Source: Chitinophagaceae bacterium (lineage in GTDB: Bacteria > Bacteroidota > Bacteroidia > Chitinophagales > Chitinophagaceae). From it: a stretch of 38,096 bases of DNA. The translations under genes were made by a program, and so were the position numbers. This document shows, piece by piece, positions 1-8,461 of this stretch. Positions within the stretch are counted from its first letter, which is position 1; every line of letters starts with the position of its first letter. The notes beneath the pieces are model-generated. The model saw only the letters and a list, made by a program, of their open reading frames with translations, searched no databases and was not told the DNA's origin. The stretch is from positions 1 to 38,096 of the forward strand of contig JAIXOJ010000215.1 in assembly GCA_027486835.1 (NCBI GenBank), in the 5' to 3' direction.

Positions 1-48
1 ATAGATTATTCGGGTGGCAAAGGCATTTTAGAAATAGATTTTGTTTAA
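1..48 (+). pseudogene. C-terminal scrap of a Y1/RAYT-type transposase
   Basis: Frame 1 from the first base reads IDYSGGKGILEIDFV followed by TAA at 46-48. The same ending, IDYFGGKGMLEIDFF, occurs at 1085-1231 behind a YIHYNP motif typical of REP-associated tyrosine transposases (IS200-like Y1_Tnp family). The window edge cuts the element, so an intact gene to the left cannot be excluded. A REP-like hairpin follows at 104-124, which fits the family. Confidence 0.6.
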
Positions 49-96
49 ATAAATTTGTAAGGAGCTTGTAGCGAGCATCAGCCTTATTAGACCTAA

Positions 97-729
97 GCGA
101 ATAGCACGAGCTACAAGCTCGCGCTAGCTGGGGGTTCTGGTGCAATTGATCAAGCAATAGGTACTTCAACAAATGTTAATGCAAGGTATGCAAGTAATAC
201 TACTGAAAATGAATCATCGTCTGGATGGCCTGGACCAACTGCCATAGCTAAAGCTAGGAAAACAATCATTGCGACTCAACGAATAGCAGGACTCATAGAA
301 TTATTTGAAGGAGGCCCCGAAAATCCTGTTGCGGACATTTGTGCTTTTTCGATTGAATGTTTCGGGATTGGATTAGCTATAAAGCAACTTTTTACAATTC
401 AAGAACCAGCAGTATTACCAAAGGCTGTTCCACAACCAGTTGTTCCTATTAAATTTGCTCCTCCTGCTCAGGTTCAGGCTAAAGAGGAATCTATTGACAA
501 GCTTCATGGGGGTGGTAAAAATGCTGCCCATAAAAGCCAAAAAGCTCGTAATGCTGCTAGAGAAAAATACGAAGCTGCAAAAAAGGAATACGAAGAGTTG
601 AACTCTAAGCGAAATAAAACTAAAGAGGATATAAAGGCAAGGGATGCTGCTGAAAAGAAAATGAAACATTGGAAACAAAAAATGGATGAAACAGGAGAAA
701 ATCATAGTCAAAGAGCAAAAGGGGGGTAG
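97..729 (+). pseudogene. 5'-truncated polymorphic toxin C-terminus (Rhs/YD-type tip)
   Basis: Frame 1 is open for about 210 codons from just after TAA at 94-96 to TAG at 727-729. It has no plausible start and runs directly out of transposase-derived DNA, so its 5' end has been lost. The first half is low-complexity and Ala/Pro-rich. The last 75 residues are charged and helical, running from KLHGGGKNAAHKSQKARN to GENHSQRAKGG. This resembles the C-terminal tips of Rhs/polymorphic toxins of Bacteroidota as I remember them. I cannot name the toxin family or its target. The likely immunity gene starts 1 nt after the stop. What is left is probably a toxin tip cut off from its delivery protein, either silent or a recombination reservoir. 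The alternative is an unrelated secreted protein fragment. Confidence 0.55.
104..124. repeat. REP-like hairpin beside the transposase end
   Basis: A 9-bp stem with one mismatch closes a 3-nt loop (104-112 pairs with 116-124, loop ACA). The right arm is also part of a longer-range 11-bp inverted repeat, 62-72 with 110-120. A GC-rich hairpin next to a RAYT-type coding end is the expected arrangement for REP elements. That it is an active substrate is inference. Confidence 0.5.
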
Positions 730-730
730 A

Positions 731-1006
731 ATGAAACTTTACACGTTTTTAATGCAATATGGAGGTGGGACTTACATAGAACAAGTTCACGCCAGTGATG
801 AAACTAATGCTATGAGGATTTGGTTGAAGCAACTTAATGTGGGAACGATTAAAGGATTCACCGAAAAAAATAGAGAAAAATTGATTAAAAATGATTTTGT
901 TGATGAAGAACCGGTTTTGATTGAAGGTTGTTTAAATATTTGGTGTTTTGGAATCAGAATAAAAAAGGAACTTGCATTGGTTAATTTTGTGCAAACAGAA
1001 GTATAA
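731..1006 (+). CDS. Probable immunity protein of the truncated toxin
   Basis: A 91-residue protein begins MKLYTFLMQYGGGTYIEQV. I chose ATG 731 because it follows the toxin TAG (727-729) after one base and is preceded by a strong G-rich ribosome-binding stretch (720-726) lying inside the toxin's last codons. This suggests translational coupling. The more upstream in-frame ATG at 686 lies inside the toxin frame and adds an unlikely lysine-rich leader. There is no signal peptide or membrane segment, so a cytoplasmic protein is expected. The function is inferred only from position: one small cytosolic gene directly behind a toxin tip is the standard toxin-immunity order. The coding frame is undamaged even though the toxin is 5'-truncated, which is typical of orphan immunity modules. 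Confidence 0.6.
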   Translation: MKLYTFLMQYGGGTYIEQVHASDETNAMRIWLKQLNVGTIKGFTEKNREKLIKNDFVDEEPVLIEGCLNIWCFGIRIKKELALVNFVQTEV

Positions 1007-1053
1007 GCGTTTTATTTCCCCCCGCTACCGCACGTCAAATCAACTCGCTGCTC

Positions 1054-1074
1054 CCGCACGCGTGCCGCGTGTGG
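1054..1074. repeat. REP-like hairpin, CCGCACGCG type
   Basis: A 9-bp stem with one wobble-type mismatch closes a 3-nt loop (CCGCACGCG, TGC, CGCGTGTGG). Nearly the same hairpin, followed by the same GCTTCGCT context, occurs at 19006-19026, about 18 kb away. Confidence 0.6.
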
Positions 1075-1084
1075 CTTCGCTAAG

Positions 1085-1231
1085 ATGAAACACAGACAAG
1101 AACAAAAGCGGGATTACATACACTATAATCCTGTTGTTTCGTGCTTAGTAACAGAGCCTCAACATTGGAAGTATAGCAGTGCCATTGATTATTTTGGTGG
1201 TAAGGGTATGCTTGAAATTGATTTTTTTTGA
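1085..1231 (+). pseudogene. C-terminal fragment of a Y1/RAYT-type transposase
   Basis: Forty-eight codons from ATG 1085 to TGA 1231 read RQEQKRDYIHYNPVV, then EPQHWKYSS, then IDYFGGKGMLEIDFF. This matches the conserved C-terminal third of IS200-like REP-associated tyrosine transposases (HYNPV and WKYSS signatures). The HUH motif and catalytic tyrosine region are missing, so it cannot transpose by itself. A weaker copy of the same segment, including QEQKRDNLYYNQ, lies at 1545-1672. Confidence 0.7.
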
Positions 1232-1351
1232 CCATTTTATATTCGTATGAAATGTAGCGAATCCACACATGAAACACGTGCGGTAGCTGCGAAGATTGTA
1301 GCGAAGGGGGATGGACATGCAGTAGCGGAGAAGCTTGAAGAATTTACGTCC

Positions 1352-1542
1352 AAGGCTCAATTTTTTACGTAGTCAAGGGTAAAACTTTACGTTGAAAGCA
1401 CAAAATTTTACGTCCCAGAGGTAAAACTTTAGGTGTAGAACGTAAAATTTTACGTTGGAGGGGGTAAAACTTTAGGTGTGGGACGTAAAATTTTACGTGG
1501 CAGGAGGTAAAATTTTAGGTGTAGAACGTAAAACTTTACGAC
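1352..1542. repeat. 43-bp tandem array with palindromic core
   Basis: About 4.5 imperfect copies are seen. The core ACGTAAAATTTTACGT starts at 1440 and 1483 (43 bp apart) and in variant form near 1398 and at 1526. Between cores lies a second conserved block, GGTAAAACTTTAGGTGT. The core is itself a perfect 16-bp palindrome, so each unit can form a cruciform or bind a dimeric protein. The period is not a multiple of three, so the open frames running through it are not credible genes. There are no spacers, so it is not a CRISPR array. Confidence 0.8.
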
Positions 1543-1544
1543 CC

Positions 1545-1672
1545 CGCAACTGCACGTCAAGTCAAGTTGTCGCAGTGGCTCGCTGCTCCCACAGTTGTGC
1601 CGCCTTTGGCTACGCTAAGACGATAACCGCCCAAGAACAAAAACGGGATAACCTATACTACAATCAGAGGAA
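1545..1672 (+). pseudogene. Second, more decayed RAYT/REP remnant
   Basis: The block from CGCAACTGCACGTCAAGTC (1545 on) through GCTCGCTGCTCCC, GGCTACGCTAAGA and the codons for QEQKRDNLYYNQ parallels 1021-1130 in order and spacing, with many substitutions. It is therefore a diverged copy of the 1024-1287 element and is broken by drift. It sits between the 43-bp array and the FKBP terminator. Confidence 0.5.
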
Positions 1673-1685
1673 CATGTATGGGCAT

Positions 1686-1724
1686 AAAAAAGCTGCGCAA
1701 CAAATACAATTGCGCAGCTTTTTT
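1686..1724. terminator. Bidirectional intrinsic terminator after the FKBP gene
   Basis: A perfect 15-bp inverted repeat (1686-1700 with 1710-1724) with a 9-nt loop is A-rich on one side and T-rich on the other. It can therefore stop transcription from either strand. It lies 38 bp past the stop codon of the minus-strand FKBP gene. Confidence 0.85.
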
Positions 1725-1761
1725 TATGGTAAGTACCCCAATGTTGTTTCAAATTCCGTTA

Positions 1762-2808
1762 TTATGGCTTTGCAGCTTCCACTTTTATTGGTTCTGGCTT
1801 ACTAGCTTTTATAGAATCAGCAGCAGGAGCTGGCGGTGGAGCTGGGTGTTTACTACTTAGCAAGGCTACATCAAATATGAGTATCGAGTTGGCGGGTATT
1901 CCTTTTGGGTTGGCGCCACCGCCTGGTCTTGCTTGGGCACCATATGCAAGGGGAGAGGGAATGTAAAATACCGCTTTTGCGCCAGTTTTAAATAGAGCAA
2001 CGCCTTCATCCCAACCTTTAATTACAGCACCCCTGCCTAATACAAATTGAAAAGGTTGTGTATGGTGAAAGGCCGTGTCGGTATTACTGTCAAACTTGGT
2101 TCCATCTAGTAAAGTACCCGTGTAATTCATCGTTACACTATCTCCAGCGGCGGCTTTTTCGCCTACGCCTTCTTCTTTTATGGTATAATAAAGACCCGAT
2201 GCAGTTTTAGTGGGGGTAATATGGTTTTTGGCAAAATAAGCCTTCAAAATTTGATCATCTTTAATCAATTGTTTCGCTTCTTCTGCTTTTCGTTTGGCTT
2301 GTTGCTCTTTCATTTGTTTCATGAAAGCCTCTTGCTGTTCCTTTTGTACCTGCTCTTTGGGTTTAATAGATACTAACTTGATGAAATATTGAATCTTATC
2401 CCCAGGCTTAATAAAGTCTGGCAATTTAGTTTTAGAACCTTTAAATAATGCCACCGCATCCACCAAGCACACCATACTGTCGCCTGGAGTCATCAAACTA
2501 ATAGCTTCTATTAAATCACCTTGAAAGGCGGGCTTCGCCACACCAAAGGTGGCGGGTTTGCCCTTGAACGCCTGTGCCGTACTGTACATTAAGCGGTTGT
2601 TGGTTACCGCTTGCATATTGAGCATTACCAGATCACCTTCTTTTGGATTGGGAGTGGTCGGTTTATTGATAATAAATGCATACTTCAATTGTGGATTAAT
2701 GGTTTTGTAAGAAAAGTTGCTAGCGGCTGGCGCATTGTTTTGGGCAAATAAGGCGATGGATGCCAAGCCGAGTGTAGTAAGTAAAATAATTTTTCTTAGT
2801 TCCTTCAT
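1762..2808 (-). CDS. Exported FKBP-type peptidyl-prolyl cis-trans isomerase
   Basis: The protein catalyses cis-trans isomerisation of X-Pro bonds and acts as a folding helper in the periplasm. I took ATG 2808 (348 aa) because it opens directly with a signal peptide, MKELRKIILLTTLGLASIAL, ending near residue 22. Upstream in-frame ATGs would bury this signal. Residues 57-148 form a degenerate first FKBP-like domain. Residues 152-191 are a charged Gln/Glu/Lys helix of the kind that dimerises Mip/FkpA proteins. Residues 204-319 are a canonical FKBP domain with VTMNYTGTLLDGTKFDS, VIKGWDEGV (Trp 266 as active-site floor) and IPSPLAYG. The tail (322-348) is Pro/Ala-rich. It is a single gene with its own terminator at 1686-1724. 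Confidence 0.9.
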   Translation of the reverse strand: MKELRKIILLTTLGLASIALFAQNNAPAASNFSYKTINPQLKYAFIINKPTTPNPKEGDLVMLNMQAVTNNRLMYSTAQAFKGKPATFGVAKPAFQGDLIEAISLMTPGDSMVCLVDAVALFKGSKTKLPDFIKPGDKIQYFIKLVSIKPKEQVQKEQQEAFMKQMKEQQAKRKAEEAKQLIKDDQILKAYFAKNHITPTKTASGLYYTIKEEGVGEKAAAGDSVTMNYTGTLLDGTKFDSNTDTAFHHTQPFQFVLGRGAVIKGWDEGVALFKTGAKAVFYIPSPLAYGAQARPGGGANPKGIPANSILIFDVALLSSKHPAPPPAPAADSIKASKPEPIKVEAAKP

Positions 2809-3260
2809 AATGTTCATTAAATGGTTAATAATTCTATTCTTAAGTGTGGGCGAAAATAAAAACTTTTTTGTCCTATTTGACGCTTTGCAGTCAATTCTAA
2901 GTAGCTGTTGTTTGCCTAAAATCAAAAGCTTTAGATGAAAAATGGAGTAATTGGCTGGTTGAGCATCTCGGTAAATATGACTAATAAACGAAAGCGAGAG
3001 GAGTGTCCCTGGTATTTTCAGTTATTTATCAAGCATTTCTGGGTTGAGAAATCATAAGATGATTAACCATTCAAGATTACATAGGGGAAAGTTTTAGTGT
3101 TCGAGTTGATGGATTAATTTCGATATGCAGCAGCTTTTCTGCTACTTTAGCCGACCAATTTATTGCATACTGAATGGCTGTAAACAGAAATTTTGCCATT
3201 TAAGCCCGTTTTCAACAAGGGGGTTTACTAAACTCGTTTAATGTCACAATTGATTCTGCA
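2809..3260. other. Divergent intergenic region, no gene seen
   Basis: This 450-bp stretch separates the minus-strand FKBP gene from the plus-strand flippase and must hold both promoters. I see only short dyads, such as AATGGC/GCCATT near 3170-3200. No reading frame here looks like a protein, and I cannot place a promoter with confidence. Confidence 0.4.
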
Positions 3261-4766
3261 TTGAGTAATATTAAAAAATTAGCCTCACAAACAATATGGT
3301 ATGGACTAAGCTCTATTGCCGCTAGGTTTATCAATTACCTACTCACGCCGTTTTTAACTTATTCCACCCATATTTCAACTGCTGATTTTGGCAAAATGGG
3401 GCTCATTTACGCAGCTTTACCCGTGTTGAACGTACTCTTTACCTATGGTTTTGAAACCGCTTATTTTAGATTTTCAGCAAAGGAAGAAAATAAAACAACC
3501 ATTTACAGCACCACCGCTTTGTCGTTGTTGGCTACCACAGTGGTGTTTACGAGTATTTTATGGGCCAAACAAAATACCCTAGCTGAGATTACTGGTCTAG
3601 TAGATTTTCCACAACTCATTCAATTCAGCATTTTTATCATCGCCTTTGACACCCTTAGTGCCATCCCATTTGCGCGATTGCGTCAAGAGTCTAAGCCAGC
3701 CAAATTTGCTTTTATAAAGATTGCGGGGATTACGGTAAACATGTTGATTACTTGGTTTTTCATTGGTTACTGTGCCAATGCGGTGGATACCAATCCGGAT
3801 AGCCTCGTGCAATTGGTTTACGACCCAGCAGAAAGCCCAATTGTGTATGTGTTATTGGCCAATTTGGTGCAATCAGTCGTAACGCTTCTGTTGCTTTCCA
3901 GTGAAATCTCTTCCATCAAGTGGAGTTTTAATCTGGATTTATGGTTAAAAATGATGCGCTATGCACTACCGCTTCTTATCGTGGGCTTTGGCGGCATCAT
4001 CAATGAAACGTTCGATAGGCTCATGTTGAGTAAATGGCTGCCCGGCACTCAGGAATTCAAGGAAGAACAGGTAGGCATTTACAATGCGTGTTATAAACTA
4101 TCTATCCTCATAACGTTGTTTATCCAAGCCTTTAAAATGGGGGCAGAACCCTTTTTCTTTAAACAACAAGAAAGTGCCAATCCGCAACGTACTTATGCAC
4201 GGGTAATGAAATTTTTCATTATGGTCATCACAATGATGTTTTTAGTGGTTAGTCTCTATTTACCCTTGTGGCAATACTTCATTGGGCCACAATACAGAGT
4301 GGGGCTTGGGGTGGTGCCGATACTCTTGTTGGCCAATATTTTTTTGGGCATCTATTACAACCTAAGTGTGTGGTTTAAACTAAGTAACAAAACCATTTCA
4401 GGTACTTACATAACCCTCTCCGGTACCGCCATTACCTGTATCATCAATTATTTATTCATTCCACACTTTGGCTATTTAGCAAGTGCGTGGGCCACATTCT
4501 TGTGTTATGGCACCATGATGGTGATGAGTTTTATATGGGGGCAAAAACATTACTACATACCCTATGCTTGGAAAAAACTGGTTGCCTACATGGTGATAGT
4601 TGTCTTGTTATTTTTCATCCATAAAGGCATTACGGCTATTTGGAGCAACACGTTTTTCGCTTTAATTATTGCTACGATACTCATAACTGTTTATGGATGG
4701 TTTCTACTTTTGGTGGAAAGAAAAGAATTTATGAAACTGCCTATAGTAGGTAAGTGGATACAGTAG
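3261..4766 (+). CDS. Polysaccharide/lipid-linked oligosaccharide flippase (Wzx/MATE-like)
   Basis: This 501-residue protein is almost entirely hydrophobic helices (about 12-14 membrane segments) and matches the polysaccharide biosynthesis (Wzx) branch of the MOP exporters. The first helix region KLASQTIWYGLSSIAARFINYLLTP and the mid-protein segment GFGGIINETFDRLMLSKWLP are typical of the Bacteroidota family. It probably moves undecaprenyl-linked glycans across the inner membrane. The start is TTG 3261. The frame is open upstream to a stop at 3201 but has no ATG, and ATG 3241 is in another frame and ends at once. No glycosyltransferases flank it, so the substrate cannot be inferred. It appears monocistronic. 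Confidence 0.8.
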   Translation: MSNIKKLASQTIWYGLSSIAARFINYLLTPFLTYSTHISTADFGKMGLIYAALPVLNVLFTYGFETAYFRFSAKEENKTTIYSTTALSLLATTVVFTSILWAKQNTLAEITGLVDFPQLIQFSIFIIAFDTLSAIPFARLRQESKPAKFAFIKIAGITVNMLITWFFIGYCANAVDTNPDSLVQLVYDPAESPIVYVLLANLVQSVVTLLLLSSEISSIKWSFNLDLWLKMMRYALPLLIVGFGGIINETFDRLMLSKWLPGTQEFKEEQVGIYNACYKLSILITLFIQAFKMGAEPFFFKQQESANPQRTYARVMKFFIMVITMMFLVVSLYLPLWQYFIGPQYRVGLGVVPILLLANIFLGIYYNLSVWFKLSNKTISGTYITLSGTAITCIINYLFIPHFGYLASAWATFLCYGTMMVMSFIWGQKHYYIPYAWKKLVAYMVIVVLLFFIHKGITAIWSNTFFALIIATILITVYGWFLLLVERKEFMKLPIVGKWIQ

Positions 4767-4810
4767 AAGCTTGTGTCAAGTCGCCTATTTTGCATTCAAC
4801 TTTTACCTCC

Positions 4811-4978
4811 TTACCCACTTTGCATAATCCTTTGCTTTAATCTAGGCTCGCAAATAGATTCGTTCAAATAGCGACAAGAATCTGCTAAGTCAAAATGTTT
4901 TACTTGCTCTGGGTAATTGAAGAAAATTGCTTCAACAAAAATTTGGCAAAGCAGCGATTCGCTATAATAGTTGTTCAT
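4811..4978 (-). CDS. Possible small protein (55 aa), unknown
   Basis: In the 383-bp gap between the flippase and the metallopeptidase, the minus strand carries a 55-codon frame from ATG 4978 to TAA 4811. It begins MNNYYSESLLCQIFVEAIF and continues with YPEQVKHFDLADSCRYLNES. The mix of charged, aromatic and cysteine residues looks protein-like rather than random. I recognise no family. It has no signal peptide and no clear ribosome-binding site. It may be a small orphan gene or the end of a lost one. Confidence 0.3.
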   Translation of the reverse strand: MNNYYSESLLCQIFVEAIFFNYPEQVKHFDLADSCRYLNESICEPRLKQRIMQSG

Positions 4979-5149
4979 ACTGTCTGTTATGGCTTATTAA
5001 AAGGCTCAACTGCATTTAATTTGTTCACTTTTTTAGTTTGAAATGCCCATTTGGGCTTACAAAAAAAGAAAACAGTCTAAATATTTTTTTTTACAACGAT
5101 TACTATTTATAATTGCTCGGTACGAACATTATCATCTTAAACAATAATT

Positions 5150-8128
5150 ATGAGGTCTCTAATTTTATTCTTAATGGTTTCGTTAATGATTATGACGAAG
5201 CCAATGGCTCAAATTGCTTCAAAAGCAGACTTTGACCGTGTGTTATTTGGCAATAGTGCATTGAAAGAAAAACTACTCAAAGAAGGCACTGGCGATTACA
5301 CAATTAGTAGTGCATACACAGATCAAGCGGTTGGCTTAAACTATGTTTATTTACAGCAAGCGTATCAGGGAATTAATGTGTATAATTCCATACAAACAGC
5401 AGTGTTTAAAGACAACAAATTGCAGTACAACTCAGGTAAATTTGTTGCGAACATTGCTGCAAAAGCAGGAACTGCTACACCAGTAATATTGGCATCTAAA
5501 GCTATCAACCTTGCCGCAGCCCATCTTGGTGTGAACGATGCAAAAAACCTTACTGAGGTAACAAACAGTTTTGCTACAGAAAAAAAGATTGTTTTTTCCG
5601 ATGGTGGCATTGCACAAGAAAATATCACTACTGAATTGATGTGGGTGCCCATTAACGATGGAAAATCTGTTGAGTTGGCTTGGAATGTTACAATTGCCCC
5701 TATCGGTAGTTCAGACTATTGGCATGTAAGGGTAAACGCTATCTCTGGGAAAATAATTGAAAAAGGCAATTACACCGTACATGAAAGAATGGATGAGCAA
5801 GAGCTAGCTGAAAAAAGGTACTGGGTTAGCAAAAATTCCCCAGAGCATAAGGCAGTTACTTTCGCCAATTTAAATCTTTCCAACCAACTAACTAGTCGTT
5901 TAAAAGCAAAAGCGCCAATAAACAGCACCGCTACAGCTTCATATAGCGTTGTCCCTTTCCCAGCAGAAAACCCATTTATCGGTGGTGTTGCTACCGATAT
6001 TGACCCTTGGACTAAAGCAGGTGTTGGCAACAATGCCACCACTTTTGGTTGGCATTTCGATAGCTTGGTTAACTACAAAATCACTAGAGGGAATAATGTT
6101 TATGCTTACGATGATAGTTTGGCAAAAAACAATCCAGGAAGACCAGATACTTCTAGCACCAATGCGCCTGTGCTTACTTTTGACTACACGCCAGATTTTA
6201 ACCAACAGCCTACCCTTACCGTTAATAGAAAATTTGCAGTTTCCAATTTGTTTTATTGGAACAACATCATGCACGACCTTACCTACCAATATGGTTTCAC
6301 AGAACCAGCGGGTAATTTCCAAAACAACAACAACGCAAGAGGCGGTATAAAGGGTGATAACGTACGAGCAGAAGCACAAGATGGCGGTGGTACCGATAAT
6401 GCAAACTTTAGTGCATTACCAGACGGGCAAACTGCTCGTATGCAGATGTATCTCTTCAACTCTATTTTTAAAAATGGAAAGTTGGTGGTATCAACTCCTC
6501 CTACCATTGCAGGTGATTATAACTATATAGAAAGTGGATTCAGCACTGCAAATACTTTGGCTGCTAAGGGATCTGTAACTGGAACATTCGCTCTATACAA
6601 TGATGACAATACTGGCGTTAACCATAGAGCTTGTACGGGTGCACCTGTAAATTCAGTTGCAGGAAAGATTGCGGTGATTTTCCGCGGTGCTTGCAATTTC
6701 GTAGTAAAAGTGAAAAATGCACAGATTGCTGGGGCAAAAGCAGTGATCATGATTGATACTCTTGTAGGTGCAAACCCAATTATCATGGGAGGAACAGATA
6801 ATACTATTACCATTCCTGCAGTGATGATTTCTGCCGCTGATGGGGCATTGTTAGAAGCTGAATTATCTAGTGGTGCAACTGTAACTGGCACTATTGAAGT
6901 GCCAGCCAAACCAAAATTTGACGGTGACTTAGACAATAGCATTGTTTCACATGAATATGTACATGGTGTTTCTAACCGTTTAACTGGTGGACCAGCTACT
7001 ACTAGCTGTTTAAACAATGCGGAACAAGGCGGAGAAGGTTGGAGTGATTATGTTGCTTTAATGGTTACTACGGATTGGACTAAAATGAAATTAACTGATG
7101 ACACCATTCAAAGAGCCATTGGTGCTTATGCCATCAGTCAACGTCCAAACTCACTAATTGGGGTTCGGAAATTCCCTTACACTACAGATATGAGTATCAA
7201 CACTCGTACTTATGCCGATTTGGCTGCATCTAGTGAAGTACATGACATTGGAGAAGTATGGTGTGCTGCTTTATGGGATATGACATGGGGTATTATCCAA
7301 CAAGAAGGGGTGATTAATCCAAACATTTTTGATGCAAATGGAATTGGTGGTAATTCTGTAGCCTTTAAATTGGTGATGCAAGGCATGAAATTGCAACCTT
7401 GTAAACCAGGTTTCTTAGATGCTAGAGATGCTATTCTTGCCGCTGACTCAATCCTATATGGTGGTTCTCATAGATGTACCATCTGGACAGCTTTCGCAAG
7501 AAGAGGTATGGGTTATGATGCTGAACAAGGTAGTTCTTTAGTATGTGGTGATGAATTGGAAGGATACCAAGAACCTACTTGTACTTTGCCTTTGAATTTG
7601 CTAGACTTCACCGCAGCTGCTCAAGGTACTAGTGCAGTGGCGCTAAAATGGTTAACATCTGCTGAGATAAACTCAAAAGATTTTACCATCGAACATAGTA
7701 ATACCAACAATGCTTGGAAAGCAATTGGTACTCAATTGGCTAAAAACGGCACTACCACCAATGCGTATGCTTTCGTACACAAAGAACCTGTAACTGGTGT
7801 TAACTACTATCGCTTGAAAATGAATGATAAAGATGGCAGTTTCAAATACAGCAAAGTGCTTGCAGTTAATGTAAATAGAAAACAAGGTATTAGTATCTAT
7901 CCTAACCCTGTTACAGAAAAATTAATCGCTGAAGTATTTAAAACCGATGCAGAATCTGTAACTGTATCTGTAGTTGACCTTGCAGGAAGAATCTTGTTTG
8001 AACAAGTTAACAATGTAAAAGCAGGATTAAATAAAATTGAGGTGAACACTAGTACGCTTGCAAAAGGTACCTATCTGCTACAAATCACAGGAAAAGATAA
8101 AACAGTAAAAGAATTTGTAAAACACTAA
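5150..8128 (+). CDS. Secreted M36 fungalysin-type metallopeptidase with T9SS sorting domain
   Basis: This is a 992-residue zinc endopeptidase, exported and anchored or released by the type IX system. The signal peptide covers residues 1-20 (ends PMAQ). An FTP/PepSY-like propeptide follows, roughly 40-210. The catalytic domain carries HEYVH (His601, Glu602, His605) and the third zinc ligand in GGEGWSD (Glu629). A protease-associated (PA) domain is inserted before the zinc motif (about 455-590). A beta-sandwich (about 817-910) leads to the type A C-terminal sorting domain (915-992), which starts ISIYPNPV and ends FVKH. The spacing from HEYVH to GEGWSD is two residues shorter than in Aspergillus fungalysin as I recall it. 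It is monocistronic with a strong terminator at 8177-8208. The likely role is extracellular protein degradation. Confidence 0.93.
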   Translation: MRSLILFLMVSLMIMTKPMAQIASKADFDRVLFGNSALKEKLLKEGTGDYTISSAYTDQAVGLNYVYLQQAYQGINVYNSIQTAVFKDNKLQYNSGKFVANIAAKAGTATPVILASKAINLAAAHLGVNDAKNLTEVTNSFATEKKIVFSDGGIAQENITTELMWVPINDGKSVELAWNVTIAPIGSSDYWHVRVNAISGKIIEKGNYTVHERMDEQELAEKRYWVSKNSPEHKAVTFANLNLSNQLTSRLKAKAPINSTATASYSVVPFPAENPFIGGVATDIDPWTKAGVGNNATTFGWHFDSLVNYKITRGNNVYAYDDSLAKNNPGRPDTSSTNAPVLTFDYTPDFNQQPTLTVNRKFAVSNLFYWNNIMHDLTYQYGFTEPAGNFQNNNNARGGIKGDNVRAEAQDGGGTDNANFSALPDGQTARMQMYLFNSIFKNGKLVVSTPPTIAGDYNYIESGFSTANTLAAKGSVTGTFALYNDDNTGVNHRACTGAPVNSVAGKIAVIFRGACNFVVKVKNAQIAGAKAVIMIDTLVGANPIIMGGTDNTITIPAVMISAADGALLEAELSSGATVTGTIEVPAKPKFDGDLDNSIVSHEYVHGVSNRLTGGPATTSCLNNAEQGGEGWSDYVALMVTTDWTKMKLTDDTIQRAIGAYAISQRPNSLIGVRKFPYTTDMSINTRTYADLAASSEVHDIGEVWCAALWDMTWGIIQQEGVINPNIFDANGIGGNSVAFKLVMQGMKLQPCKPGFLDARDAILAADSILYGGSHRCTIWTAFARRGMGYDAEQGSSLVCGDELEGYQEPTCTLPLNLLDFTAAAQGTSAVALKWLTSAEINSKDFTIEHSNTNNAWKAIGTQLAKNGTTTNAYAFVHKEPVTGVNYYRLKMNDKDGSFKYSKVLAVNVNRKQGISIYPNPVTEKLIAEVFKTDAESVTVSVVDLAGRILFEQVNNVKAGLNKIEVNTSTLAKGTYLLQITGKDKTVKEFVKH

Positions 8129-8176
8129 GCCCTCAGTTATTGACGATTTAGGATAAGCAAGTTTTATTTTCTTAAT

Positions 8177-8208
8177 AGGCCAGCAGTTTATAATTGCTGG
8201 CCTTTTTT
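8177..8208 (+). terminator. Intrinsic terminator of the M36 gene
   Basis: The 9-bp stem AGGCCAGCA (8177-8185) pairs with TGCTGGCCT (8195-8203), followed by TTTTT. It lies 48 bp past the stop codon. Confidence 0.9.
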
Positions 8209-8461
8209 GTGCAACGATGTTTGCGAACTATTGAATGAAAGCGGAAATCAAAATCTGCTGTTCAAGCAAGCATTATTTCTGGTAGCGGTATTGTGAGCGC
8301 ATAAAATGAACAATAGGAACATGGAATTTTATCGCAGAATAAATGCACAATTCTGCTTACGACTAGGAGCTTTACTCCCATTAGGCACTTATAGATTTGA
8401 GATTCCATCTCCACCAATACATGAAAGCGGATGCCCGGAATACTTGAAACTATCATAAATG
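8209..8461. other. Gap between convergent terminators, nothing recognised
   Basis: About 250 bp lies between the M36 terminator and the yebC terminator. A 45-codon plus frame (MEFYRRINAQFCLRLGALL...) and a 64-codon minus frame cross it, but neither resembles a known family and they overlap each other. It may be relict DNA. Confidence 0.3.

Larger units (their letters stand above)
1024..1287. mobile_element. 264-bp RAYT remnant bracketed by 12-bp inverted repeats
   Basis: The 12-mer GCTACCGCACGT (1024-1035) recurs in perfect inverted form at 1276-1287. Between them lie a REP-like hairpin (1054-1074) and a 48-codon transposase end (1085-1231). The unit resembles a non-autonomous MITE derived from a RAYT locus. 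Whether the 12-mers are true termini or flanking REP copies is not decided by the sequence. Confidence 0.5.

Noticed and set aside
1085-1231. Functional IS200-type insertion sequence
   Set aside because: Only the C-terminal 48 codons are present. The HUH and catalytic tyrosine regions are missing.
1476-1805. 109-codon plus frame
   Set aside because: It crosses the tandem array, a transposase relic and the FKBP terminator, then the end of the FKBP gene on the other strand.
5939-6379. 146-codon minus and 133-codon plus frames within the M36 gene
   Set aside because: Out-of-frame shadows of a gene with clear catalytic motifs.
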